NCBI GenBank assembly: GCA_964410965.1 | Contig: CAYPIY010000001.1 | Span: 248,001 to 312,000 of the forward strand | Direction of reading: 5' to 3' | Origin: JBBIRG01 sp964410965 | GTDB lineage: Bacteria; CLD3; SB21; JBBIRG01 | Length of the DNA stretch: 64,000 nucleotides | Shown: positions 25,023 through 33,583 of the stretch, piece after piece | Layout: every line of letters starts with the position of its first letter | Position numbering within the stretch: position 1 is the first letter of the stretch | Translations under genes and position numbers: made by a program | Notes under the pieces: model-generated | Told to the model about the DNA's origin: nothing | Seen by the model: only the letters and a program-made list of their open reading frames with translations | Databases searched by the model: none

Positions 25023-27067
25023 TCCGTAGACGGATTGCGTTCACCTGTGGACGAGTGATCTTCGTTGGCGTTTGATTTGATTTCCTCTTCATTCGTCTTG
25101 TTTTCTTCCGGTCCTGTTTTTCTTTCTGTCTGCTTCGTTGAGTCATAGGCAACCGGCACAAAAACGCTGTCCTTTTGCATAAACAGGTTTTCAGGCTGAT
25201 ATTTCTTGACCAGATCTCTGTTCAGATAGACGGAATTAAACTTATCCGTCCGGGTCGTACCGTCCGGAAACTCGATATGGCGGTACCAGGTAACCCGGTA
25301 TTGTTCTTTTTTCAGACCTACGCTGTCTTTCACGACAGGCCCTTCAAACCTCAGGCGGCGGCCGTCATGTTTTCCGAAAAACTTGAAATACATTTTTGTG
25401 CGGTTCAGATCGACATAATTCTGAATGAGCAAAAGGTTTTTCGTGTCATTTTCAAAAACAAGGTTTGGATAAGGATCAAAAATCGTCGCATCCAGGCCGG
25501 CCGGCCGGTAATACTTGACTTCAAACGAATGACTGACGCGGCTGATCACGGGAAGACCCGCGAAAAAAATCGTTCGGAAGAGCGTGCTGGAAACCTGGCA
25601 TAAACCTCCTCCGTACTGCGGTTCGGTGCTGTCCCCGTCCACAATCACCAGTTCTTTCATAAACCCGTTTGCGCTGTCGACCTTTCCCATTTGCCGGATA
25701 AATGAAAACCGTTCTCCGGGATGCAGTATGACATTCTGGAACCTGGGCGAGGAATGCTTAATGTTGTATTTCCGGTTTTCCGGCGAACCGAAAAAGTCCG
25801 TCACTCCGGTGGCCAGAACGTCGGATATGCCGAATTCATTGTCCGGATTGGCCACTCCGCCGATCAGATGGGCGACGTCAAGCCAGACGATCAGGTTTCC
25901 TGATGTGTCGATGCGCTCAAAACTGATGCAGTCATTGATGCTTTTCACCGATCTGCGGAGATCCAGATAATAACCATCTTTGGCTACACCGTCAATCACG
26001 GGCTTGCCGTCGACGCTCCGGACGGCAATGTCTTCCTTGGCGATATACATATAGGGTGCGATTCTCCGGCTGATGTGCTTCCTGATTTTATCGTTATTGA
26101 GAACAACATATAAATTATGATTGTTATACTCTTTTTCCTTTTTGAACTCAAACCAGTCTCGGACTTCCCTGAGGGAAAGGGTCCAGGAATCAAAATTATA
26201 CCCGTCATAGGAATAACGCATGACAAGGAAACGCCGAACGACATTGTTTGCGATCTTTGCCGCTTTCTCCGCCATCACCAGATCGATGTCCGGCATCCTC
26301 CGGATCGTCTTCAGCCTGATTTCCCGGTTATGCTGTTCCGAGAGGATGGCTCTGTAGGCTCTGAACAGCGGTTCATCCTCAAAGCCGGTTCCCTCAGTGC
26401 CGGGTTCGGCGATAAAACGGGAACCTTTCAGGGTTACCCGTGAGTCCGCGGGCTGATGATCCCGGTATTCCGGAATGATGCCGATAACGGACTGCCTGAG
26501 CTTTTCCTCATTGAACCATGCATTTACCGGCACCTCCTGCGGCCTGAAAAAGGACAGACACCGAGCCGTCATATTCTTCCAGAACGACGATCCATGCCCG
26601 GCCTGATAGGCCGCCTCCAGCGCCTGATCCAGGTCATATACCGGCCCGACTGATGAATGTAAGATGAGATAAGTTTTTTTTTCCGTGTTCACGGGAAGTT
26701 CTTCGTTCAGGAAAGATTGGATCCGTTCGTTCAGCGCCTCTCGCGCATCGGACACTGTCTTTCCGCCCACATTGACCGAACCTATCCGGGTATTCCAGAC
26801 GATACGGTCACTGAGAAAAAGCGTATTCAGCGATACCAGAAACAGCAACAGTCCCGCGACAGAAAGGATCACAATCCATAAGAGATGAATCGTAACCGGA
26901 ATCGGATTGATGATGACAATATTTTCTGAAGAAGTAGTCTTTTTCTGCGGGAGCAAAATGTTGAGACGATCCGTCAGACTTTCTTTCTTACCCGTTTCGG
27001 TTTCGCCTGTGGCGGCCGGATCAACTTCGGTTTTAAGAATAGGATCGGTATTTGTGATTTCGTTCAT
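25019..27067 (-). CDS. VanW-family membrane-anchored protein
   Basis: A 682-residue protein with a cytosolic N-terminus, a single membrane span near 57-85, then an extracytoplasmic peptidoglycan-binding-4-like region (SVNVGGKTVSDAREALNERI) and a VanW domain at about 440-575. The VanW core is clear: LHPGERFSFIRQMG, YGGGLCQVSSTLFRTIFFAGL and ISRVSHSFEVKYYRPAGLDATIFDP. The C-terminal 60 residues are low-complexity and charged (Lys/Glu/Asn/Thr). VanW is named for vancomycin clusters but its biochemical role is not established; a cell-wall role is likely. No resistance genes are nearby. It converges on mutY with a four-base overlap. Confidence 0.9.
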   Translation of the reverse strand: MNEITNTDPILKTEVDPAATGETETGKKESLTDRLNILLPQKKTTSSENIVIINPIPVTIHLLWIVILSVAGLLLFLVSLNTLFLSDRIVWNTRIGSVNVGGKTVSDAREALNERIQSFLNEELPVNTEKKTYLILHSSVGPVYDLDQALEAAYQAGHGSSFWKNMTARCLSFFRPQEVPVNAWFNEEKLRQSVIGIIPEYRDHQPADSRVTLKGSRFIAEPGTEGTGFEDEPLFRAYRAILSEQHNREIRLKTIRRMPDIDLVMAEKAAKIANNVVRRFLVMRYSYDGYNFDSWTLSLREVRDWFEFKKEKEYNNHNLYVVLNNDKIRKHISRRIAPYMYIAKEDIAVRSVDGKPVIDGVAKDGYYLDLRRSVKSINDCISFERIDTSGNLIVWLDVAHLIGGVANPDNEFGISDVLATGVTDFFGSPENRKYNIKHSSPRFQNVILHPGERFSFIRQMGKVDSANGFMKELVIVDGDSTEPQYGGGLCQVSSTLFRTIFFAGLPVISRVSHSFEVKYYRPAGLDATIFDPYPNLVFENDTKNLLLIQNYVDLNRTKMYFKFFGKHDGRRLRFEGPVVKDSVGLKKEQYRVTWYRHIEFPDGTTRTDKFNSVYLNRDLVKKYQPENLFMQKDSVFVPVAYDSTKQTERKTGPEENKTNEEEIKSNANEDHSSTGERNPSTD

Positions 27068-27198
27068 TCCGACGGTTTCATTCGTCTGTTATAATAAACT
27101 TGTTTTCAACCTCAAAATTTGATACTATGATCAGAAATTTTAAGGCGTCGAATGATAATAAAAGTCCCCCGCATTTGCAATAAAATTCAGCGGAATCC

Positions 27199-27858
27199 GT
27201 GATTACCGCCCGTAATATCGGCAGGGTGCTTCAGGTTCTGAAGCGATGGGCCACAAACCAGCCTCTGCCCAGCGTGAGCCAGATATCCGTGGACCGGCCT
27301 TCTCCGTACAAAGTACTGATCTCGACGCTACTCAGCCTGCGCACAAAAGACCGCGTAACCGCTGAAGCCAGCCGGCGTCTGTTTTCCGAAGCGGAAACAC
27401 CGAATGAGATGATCCGCTTAACGGAAGCCAGGATTGCTGAACTAATCTATCCGGCAGGCTTTTATAAAACCAAATCGCGAACGATACTGCGGATTTCACA
27501 CGAACTCATCGAACGATATAACGGACAGGTTCCGGACCAGATGGAAAAACTTCTTGAATTCAAAGGTGTCGGCCGGAAAACGGCAAATCTGGTCTTGATC
27601 CTTGGTTTCCAGAAGCCCGCGATGTGCGTGGATACCCATGTTCACCGGATTTCCAACCGCTGGGGATATGTGCGGTCACGAACTCCGGATGACAGCGAAA
27701 CAGCGCTTCGTAAAAAACTTCCGGTCCGGTACTGGCTGGATTACAACGACCTGCTGGTCATGTTCGGTCAGCAAATCTGCGTTCCGGTTTCACCGCATTG
27801 CAGCCAATGCACAATCCGAAAATTTTGTCCCCGCTATGGGGTTGTCCGGAGCCGATGA
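27199..27858 (+). CDS. nth: Endonuclease III
   Basis: A 219-residue bifunctional DNA glycosylase/AP lyase for oxidised pyrimidines. The helix-hairpin-helix LLEFKGVGRKTANLVL carries the catalytic Lys127, and Asp145 is in CVDTHVHRISNR. The iron-sulfur ligands are Cys194, Cys201, Cys204 and Cys210. The usual LSAQTTD near residue 45 reads LSLRTKD here. It starts with GTG and its TGA is followed immediately by the ATG of the histidine kinase gene, implying translational coupling. It is the second HhH-GPD repair enzyme within 4 kb. Confidence 0.95.
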   Translation: MITARNIGRVLQVLKRWATNQPLPSVSQISVDRPSPYKVLISTLLSLRTKDRVTAEASRRLFSEAETPNEMIRLTEARIAELIYPAGFYKTKSRTILRISHELIERYNGQVPDQMEKLLEFKGVGRKTANLVLILGFQKPAMCVDTHVHRISNRWGYVRSRTPDDSETALRKKLPVRYWLDYNDLLVMFGQQICVPVSPHCSQCTIRKFCPRYGVVRSR

Positions 27859-29445
27859 ATGAATCATCTTATTTTCGAAAAACGCTTGTTTTTGTGGCTT
27901 TTGCTTCTTCTTCTGCTTTTCAATATCCCGGTTTTCATCTTTGTATATTCCCGATACGCACAGAAAGCCAATCCCATTCTGAAAAATAAATTGCATCTCA
28001 CGCTTCGCGAAAGTTATGAACTCAGCGAATTGATCATCAACCAGATCAAACGGGATTTGATGCAGAAATCGGGCGAGCTGATTTATCAGAACGAATTCAT
28101 GGATTATCAGCGCAAGTATTTTAATGGGAGCCTGACCCGGTTGGATGATGAAAGGTTCCGCGGTTCGGCGGCAGTCCGATTATCCGGACTTGACGGAATC
28201 GAATTCAGAACGGATAACCGGGAGGAAATCTTCACGTATTACTTTCCGAACCAAAAATCAAAAATCCAGACACTGATCCGGGATTCTGTATTCGGGGAGC
28301 CATCCGGCATGATAAGCGGCGTTCGCTATTTTGAGCAGGACCAAATCATGATCGCGCACCGCTCCGTAACTCTGACTAATCAGCGTCCGGGATTACTGCT
28401 TACGGCCATGGCCGTTTCCCCGGCCATTTCAGAACCCTGTATGAGAATTAAAAGCGCGTATCTTTATCTTTCCGGCATCGAACAAAGGGACCGTATGGCG
28501 ATAGAACGGCGGACAAAGAACCTGATCGTGACTCACGGCGTATTTTTTCTCCTGCAAATCGCCGTCACCGCTTTGTTTGCGTGGCGTTTCGGGCGGCCTG
28601 TCCGTCTTCTGGCAGATGAAACCGGCATGATCGCCGGACAAAGGGAGGAATTTCACCTGTCGGCAACAAAGCGCGTGGATGACATCGGCCGGATTGCGCG
28701 TTCCATCCAGACCATCATCCATAACGCATCACTTCAGCAGCAGCGGATGCTGGATCTGGAGAAAATGGCGCTCTGGAGGGAAATCGCGCAGCGGCTCGCG
28801 CATGAAATCAAAAACCCGCTGACCCCGATCCAGCTGACCCTGCAGCAGATCCAGGATGCTTATCAGTCCGGCAATCCCCGATACCCGGAGATCCTGAACG
28901 AATGCGGGACGATCATCCGGGAAGAACTGGACCGTCTCCGGGTGCTCACAAAAGAATTCTCTGAATTTGCGCGTCTTCCGGATTTTCATTACAAACCGTA
29001 CCCGCTCAACAGGATCATCAGGGACGTGACTGCACTCTGCCATCACGCCCGGACTGACCTGGACCTTGATGAATCAATCCCCGATCTGCATATCGACATT
29101 GACGCGATCAAGCGCGTATTTCTGAATCTCATTGACAACGCAGTCACAGCAGCAGATCCGTCAAGACAGGCTCCGATCAGCATTTCAACAAGAAATGAAA
29201 ACGAATGCGTCATCGCACAAATCACGGATCAAGGACGGGGAATACCCAAGGAGAACCTGACCCGTATTTTTGAACCTCATTTTTCGACCAAATCATCAAG
29301 TATGGGACTGGGTCTCGCCATTGTCAAGAATATCCTGGACCATCACAATGCTTCGATCGATGTCGAAAGCGTGGAACGGTCCGGAACGACCTTCACAATT
29401 CGGTTCACTAAAGCCCACCCACTGTTTTCCGCTGAAAAAGAGTGA
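27859..29445 (+). CDS. NtrY-like membrane sensor histidine kinase
   Basis: A 528-residue sensor kinase. Membrane span 1 (about 8-32) and span 2 (about 221-243) flank an extracytoplasmic region of some 185 residues; a HAMP-like segment follows, then the phosphoacceptor His315 in RLAHEIKNPLTPIQLTLQQ and an ATPase domain (NLIDNAVTAAD, DQGRGIP, SMGLGLAIVKNIL). The HEIKNPLTPIQL wording is typical of NtrY-type kinases that partner NtrC-like regulators, but no regulator is adjacent. The ATG abuts the nth stop codon. Confidence 0.92.
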   Translation: MNHLIFEKRLFLWLLLLLLLFNIPVFIFVYSRYAQKANPILKNKLHLTLRESYELSELIINQIKRDLMQKSGELIYQNEFMDYQRKYFNGSLTRLDDERFRGSAAVRLSGLDGIEFRTDNREEIFTYYFPNQKSKIQTLIRDSVFGEPSGMISGVRYFEQDQIMIAHRSVTLTNQRPGLLLTAMAVSPAISEPCMRIKSAYLYLSGIEQRDRMAIERRTKNLIVTHGVFFLLQIAVTALFAWRFGRPVRLLADETGMIAGQREEFHLSATKRVDDIGRIARSIQTIIHNASLQQQRMLDLEKMALWREIAQRLAHEIKNPLTPIQLTLQQIQDAYQSGNPRYPEILNECGTIIREELDRLRVLTKEFSEFARLPDFHYKPYPLNRIIRDVTALCHHARTDLDLDESIPDLHIDIDAIKRVFLNLIDNAVTAADPSRQAPISISTRNENECVIAQITDQGRGIPKENLTRIFEPHFSTKSSSMGLGLAIVKNILDHHNASIDVESVERSGTTFTIRFTKAHPLFSAEKE

Positions 29446-29455
29446 ACTGCGGATG

Positions 29456-30568
29456 TTATCTCAAAATTGTTTTCATTTTCCGCTGTTCGGGAGCCGCTGT
29501 GACATTCACCGTAAATTCAACGCTTCCGATCAGAACCTCTTCCCCCGTAACGATATCGATTTTCCATTTTCCCTCAATGATGGAGGTCTTGTATGAAAAT
29601 CCCCGGTATCCCCCGTCCCGGCCGCCCATCAGGTCATAACTGAGACGTTCCACAAAAATCCATTCCCCCTGTTTCGGGTCAAAATATTTCCAGCGGTGAT
29701 AGATGGTCTTTTTCATCGCCGTGGGAGCAAAAACCGAAGCGAAACAAAACACCGTGTCGCCCGGCTGATAGTTGTACACCACGTCCGATGTCTGCCAGAC
29801 ATTCCATTCCGATTTCTGCTCATAGGTCAGGGTATAAAAAAAATCGCTTTTGGACACATGATGATAGATTCCTGCATGTTTCAGTGCCAGCGGAACCGGC
29901 GGTATCCAGTTCATGAAGTAAAATACACACATCGTCCCGTAAATAATGACGATCATACCGGTCATTTTGAAAAACGGTTTTTCAGCGGGCTTCTTTATTG
30001 AAATCAAGACCACCGTCGTGATGATTAACGTAAATACAAAACTGATCAGGACGCCGCAGATAAAACTCGTCCGGTTCATTTCACGAGTCAGCACCGGAAG
30101 AAAAAAGACGAAGAACGAGAAAGACGCAAGCGAGTACATCCCCATCCTCAGATACAGGCGGGACGTCTGTTTTCTGAAAAACTGGTTTATGATCAGAAGG
30201 GCAAGCAGAATGACGATAAATACAACCGATTTAAACCCGGCTGAACTCTTAAAATAGAAAATGACATGGCTGCTGAACAAACCTCCGATGAAAAAATCAA
30301 TACCCGCCCGTATCAGGTTGATGTTCCCGGCTATCCATTTTATACGAATTCGTTCATGCACGCACATATAATAAAGAACAATCAATAAACCGGCAAGAAA
30401 AACGTATCCCAAAAGAATGTAATTATCCGTCATCGCGTCGATACGGCGCGTGGCCATAAAATCGATCACAAAACCGAATAAAAAAGAAACGGCGGATATG
30501 TAACGGCTGTACCGGTCGTAAACAGAAACAATTTTTTTTATTCTCTGAATCGATTTATTCATACACAT
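29456..30568 (-). CDS. DUF2914 polytopic membrane protein
   Basis: A 370-residue membrane protein with seven or so hydrophobic helices in the first 240 residues and a C-terminal soluble DUF2914 domain. The latter is recognised from YHRWKYFDPKQGEWIFVERLSY, GGRDGGYRGFSYKT and GKWKIDIVTGEEVLIGSVEFTV. Function is unknown; the domain is predicted extracytoplasmic. A start at the third codon (MNKS) is equally possible. It faces the kinase gene on the other strand, with ten bases between the stops. Confidence 0.85.
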   Translation of the reverse strand: MCMNKSIQRIKKIVSVYDRYSRYISAVSFLFGFVIDFMATRRIDAMTDNYILLGYVFLAGLLIVLYYMCVHERIRIKWIAGNINLIRAGIDFFIGGLFSSHVIFYFKSSAGFKSVVFIVILLALLIINQFFRKQTSRLYLRMGMYSLASFSFFVFFLPVLTREMNRTSFICGVLISFVFTLIITTVVLISIKKPAEKPFFKMTGMIVIIYGTMCVFYFMNWIPPVPLALKHAGIYHHVSKSDFFYTLTYEQKSEWNVWQTSDVVYNYQPGDTVFCFASVFAPTAMKKTIYHRWKYFDPKQGEWIFVERLSYDLMGGRDGGYRGFSYKTSIIEGKWKIDIVTGEEVLIGSVEFTVNVTAAPEQRKMKTILR

Positions 30569-30581
30569 ACAGAAATATCAC

Positions 30582-30618
30582 CACCGCAAAGAGCTTTAGC
30601 TAAAGCATCTTCGCGGTG
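30582..30618 (-). terminator. Intergenic hairpin after the 88-aa gene
   Basis: CACCGCAAAGAGCTTTA and TAAAGCATCTTCGCGGTG form a long, slightly imperfect stem. It lies 60 bases beyond the stop of the minus-strand 88-aa gene and just upstream of the DUF2914 gene. There is no good U tract, so it may be a palindromic repeat acting as a transcript end rather than a classic terminator. Confidence 0.45.
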
Positions 30619-30677
30619 ATTTATTGAAAAGCGATCATTAATTTAACTAAAACAGAATTGTTAATATAACAATCCGG

Positions 30678-30944
30678 CTATTTCGTTCCGGCCCATTTAT
30701 GGATTTCGGTACGGAACCAGGCATCGGCTTCCTCTGTCCATTTGAAATTGTGACGGATATATTCCATCGTTTCTTTTTCGATATCCGTATATTTGTTGCC
30801 GTCTTTCACTTTTTTCAGCAGTACATCGGCATCGGCTTTGGAGATACGCCCGTCTCCCCGTCCGGCAACGGCTTTTTTCGCGGTTTCAATCAGATCACGG
30901 TCATACTTTTTACCGTTAATCTCGATGTAATAATTCTCTGCCAT
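30678..30944 (-). CDS. Small conserved hypothetical protein with EF-hand-like segment
   Basis: An 88-residue soluble protein. The segment GRGDGRISKADADVLLKKV (residues 29-47) resembles half of an EF-hand loop and exit helix. The rest (INGKKYDRDLIETA, YTDIEKETMEYIRHNFKWT, ADAWFRTEIHKWA) recalls a widespread family of unknown function. No signal peptide or catalytic motif is visible. It lies alone, upstream of a hairpin and 55 bases beyond the aminotransferase stop, all on the minus strand. Confidence 0.7.
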   Translation of the reverse strand: MAENYYIEINGKKYDRDLIETAKKAVAGRGDGRISKADADVLLKKVKDGNKYTDIEKETMEYIRHNFKWTEEADAWFRTEIHKWAGTK

Positions 30945-30999
30945 GACTTATTTCTCCCTGGTTAAGTTTGAGTGAACGGTTAACAAGGAACATTCATAT

Positions 31000-32319
31000 T
31001 TATTTTTTATGATGTTCCGAAAAAATCTTCAAACGTCGTTCCAGTTCCGGAAACTGATTGCGGTGAACAAGCGAAACACAGGCCCGGAGTCCCTCGGTTC
31101 GTTCGCTTCCAGTTGTCGAAAGGGCGATGGCGCTGATTCCGTAGTACAGTAGTTTTTCGAGCAATTCCTCGCCGGTGAGACCCGGATAGGCAAACGTAAA
31201 ATAAAAACCGTCGGCTATCGGTTCGTCTTCGTCCTTGTCATATACAAAGGTAAAGCCGTTATCGAGAAACAGCTTTTTCATGATCTTCGCCTTTTCGCCG
31301 TATTCCTTCACGACATCAATAAAATTGAATGTTCCGTCATTGACCGCCTTCAGTATAGCAGCGACACCATACTGGGCCGAATGCGCCGTGCCCGAACTCA
31401 GTGAATAAATCGTGCCGTAAATCATCGCGTATCCGAACTGTTCCGAAGAATAAAACCTTTTAAGGTCGGGAGCGTTTGTGCCGAATAATTTATCCGAAAT
31501 AACCATCATTCCCAGTCTCTGGCCGGCATAACTGAAGGCTTTGGAGCTAGAGATGAACAGAATGTAATGATCGGTATATTTCGCCACCGAAGGCTGAAAC
31601 GGCGGAACTCCGGGATGAGAAAGATCTTTACGGAAGTCCATTGCGAAATAGGCAAGATCTTCGAGGATGACAACGTTATACTTATTCGCGAGTTCGCCGA
31701 TGATTTTCAGTTCCTTGTCTGTGAAACAAATCCAGGATGGGTTGTTGGGATTTGAATAAATGACTGATGAAATGTTTCCTTTTTTAAGATAGCTTTCCAG
31801 CTTTTCTTTTAATTTTTCTCCGCGATAATTGTACACATCGAAGGTTTCAAAGGGAATGCCCAGAACACGGTGCTGCAGTTTATGAACCGGAAATCCCGGG
31901 TCGATAAACAGCGTCGTATTTTTTTCTTTGTACATCCTGTTCACGGTCATGAATGCCGCGAACCCTCCCTGCATCGATCCGACGGTCGGTATGCAGGAAG
32001 ACGGCTTAACGTCGATATCAATAAAGTTTTTTACAAAACGTGAGATTTCCTGTTTCAGAGCTGGAACGCCATCGATATCCGGATAAATCGCCGCGACGCC
32101 CTTCTTCAGAGCCTCGATTTCAGCTTCTACTCCGATCTGCACCGCGGGCAACCCCGGAACTCCCATTTCCATCCGGATAAATTTCTGGCCCGTTTCTTTT
32201 TCGATGTTGTCGACCAGGCGCTTTAGTTCGCGGATCGACGCTTTACCCAAAACGGGAATGTTGCTTTCTTTTATTTTTTGTAGAACAACTGCTGAGTGAA
32301 TGGGCGTGTCTTTCATCAT
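31000..32319 (-). CDS. Fold-type I PLP aminotransferase
   Basis: A pyridoxal-phosphate aminotransferase of class I/II, 439 residues from the chosen start. An in-frame ATG 14 codons upstream (32361) is possible, but CCGGAGAAAGG immediately precedes the internal start. In the numbering of the longer form: Asn204/Asn206 lie in YSNPNNPSWICF, Asp235 in ILEDLAYF, and the Schiff-base Lys274 in SSSKAFSYAGQRLG. MGVPGLPA and the aromatic/hydrophobic substrate loop are typical of aspartate-aminotransferase-like enzymes, but the amino donor cannot be named. It is followed on the same strand by the small EF-hand-like gene. Confidence 0.88.
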   Translation of the reverse strand: MMKDTPIHSAVVLQKIKESNIPVLGKASIRELKRLVDNIEKETGQKFIRMEMGVPGLPAVQIGVEAEIEALKKGVAAIYPDIDGVPALKQEISRFVKNFIDIDVKPSSCIPTVGSMQGGFAAFMTVNRMYKEKNTTLFIDPGFPVHKLQHRVLGIPFETFDVYNYRGEKLKEKLESYLKKGNISSVIYSNPNNPSWICFTDKELKIIGELANKYNVVILEDLAYFAMDFRKDLSHPGVPPFQPSVAKYTDHYILFISSSKAFSYAGQRLGMMVISDKLFGTNAPDLKRFYSSEQFGYAMIYGTIYSLSSGTAHSAQYGVAAILKAVNDGTFNFIDVVKEYGEKAKIMKKLFLDNGFTFVYDKDEDEPIADGFYFTFAYPGLTGEELLEKLLYYGISAIALSTTGSERTEGLRACVSLVHRNQFPELERRLKIFSEHHKK

Positions 32320-32394
32320 GCCTTTCTCCGGGATAAGTATATTAAGAATGCTTTCATTCATTGATTCTTCTTTTTTTCGACCGGCTCATTTTCA

Positions 32395-33084
32395 TCATCG
32401 GCTTTTTAAACTGGCTACGGCGAGTATAATACCCAACGCAACACTGAGAAGCGCCGCAAAAAGAACCTGATAGTCCGGGGGGAGAAGAAACGTTACAGTA
32501 TGCGCCGGAATCCAGAAAAACGGAATCGTTTTTTTGAACACAAAATGCCACTGGATGTCCCAGTTGATTTTTTTAAATATCCCGGCGACATCTGCAGTTT
32601 TGAAAAGCCCCCTTACCGTACCGCCATTCATGATGATATGTTCATCCGTTATTTTATGAGTGGTCATCATCACGGGCGCGTAAATCAGGTTCATCGCAGT
32701 ACTGATCGAAAACGCCACGGCTGTTTTGGCCGGTGATAATTCCCCTTTTAAAACGTCGGCTGCGTTTTCAAGTCCCATGTAGCTGAGAAAAGCGGGAGTG
32801 CCCGAGGAGAAAATCCTGAATGCCAAAAGTACGGTCATCCCGAGAAATCCCCAGACAATCGCTCGCGGAAGAATTCCGAACCCTTTTTCATTGTATACGC
32901 CTTTGCGAATCCTTAACGCAATGACTTCTCCCAAAGTCGCGAGCAACGCGAATTTGATGAAACTGGTGATTAATCCGTGATCCTTGTTGAAAGCTTCATA
33001 AAATCTGAATATTTCATCAAAAATGAAAAACGGCAATAAAAAGATAATCAGCGCCGAAATAAAAACTATATCTTTGGTTTTCAT
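32395..33084 (-). CDS. Mpv17-like integral membrane protein
   Basis: A 229-residue membrane protein with five or six hydrophobic segments. The C-terminal stretch INWDIQWHFVFKKTIPFFWIPAHTVTFLLPPDYQVLFAALLSVALG resembles the Mpv17/PMP22 C-terminal signature (Trp, Phe, Pro then a final helix), and I recall bacterial homologues annotated only as hypothetical. Function is unknown. It lies 75 bases upstream of the aminotransferase start and on the same strand, so the two may be co-transcribed. Confidence 0.65.
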   Translation of the reverse strand: MKTKDIVFISALIIFLLPFFIFDEIFRFYEAFNKDHGLITSFIKFALLATLGEVIALRIRKGVYNEKGFGILPRAIVWGFLGMTVLLAFRIFSSGTPAFLSYMGLENAADVLKGELSPAKTAVAFSISTAMNLIYAPVMMTTHKITDEHIIMNGGTVRGLFKTADVAGIFKKINWDIQWHFVFKKTIPFFWIPAHTVTFLLPPDYQVLFAALLSVALGIILAVASLKSR

Positions 33085-33096
33085 GTTGAAGTTCCG

Positions 33097-33469
33097 TTAA
33101 AAAACATACCGTTTGATACCGTTCTTCAGTACAGTTACGTTAAAATTTATTAAAAGTCCAATATTTTTATTTGCAAATTTCATGTATGTGATAATCTGCG
33201 CTTCATGTACCGGTAAAAATCCATCAATTTGATTTCAGTTCAACAATTACTGTGTTCTCGACCAGAACGTCGATCCGGTAACCATAGTCCAGATGAATAT
33301 CTTTATAAATGACCGGAACCGGTTTTTGCCGATCAATGTGCAATGAAAGATTGTTGAGTTCATAAACAAGGCATTCTTCATATGCGGATTCCAGCAAGCC
33401 CGGCCCTAAATGCCTGTGAACCTCTATAGCTGCTCCGATAATATGCCCGGTTAATTGATTTCGTTCCAT
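33097..33469 (-). pseudogene. GxxExxY-family gene broken by a frameshift
   Basis: The first frame, from ATG 33469, encodes MERNQLTGHIIGAAIEVHRHLG and the family signature GPGLLESAYE, through YRIDVLVENTVIVELKS, then hits TGA at 33224. The rest of the family pattern continues in another frame from 33225: GFLPVHEAQIITYMKF, then NIGLLINFNVTVLKNGIKRYV, ending near 33097. One extra base at 33226-33229 (AATT instead of three bases) explains the shift. Full-length family members are about 125 residues, which matches the joined length. Function of GxxExxY proteins is not established. It may be a true pseudogene or an assembly error. Confidence 0.82.
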
Positions 33470-33491
33470 ATTATAACTTTTTTTCACAGCG

Positions 33492-33578
33492 TTACACAGA
33501 GGAAAAACACACAGAAGCAGACTGGTTTTTAATTTATGTCGGTGACTCTCTGTGACTTCTCGGTGGCTCTCCGTGTAA
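33492..33578. repeat. Imperfect inverted repeat beside the GxxExxY gene
   Basis: TTACACAGAGG (33492-33502) is mirrored by CTCTCCGTGTAA (33567-33578), with repeated CTCTGTGACT / GGTGGCTCT wording between. This phrase pattern recalls a palindromic family seen around GxxExxY genes in many genomes (from memory). It also separates the acyl-CoA synthetase stop from the GxxExxY start. Confidence 0.5.
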
Positions 33579-33583
33579 TGTTT

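Noticed and set aside
24838..25161. 107-codon minus-strand ORF
   Set aside because: It lies across the mutY/VanW junction in another frame, is highly basic, and conflicts with two strongly supported genes.
25019..27067. Vancomycin resistance cluster
   Set aside because: Only a VanW-family protein is present; no vanA/B ligase, vanH, vanX or vanRS genes lie nearby, and VanW proteins are common outside resistance clusters.
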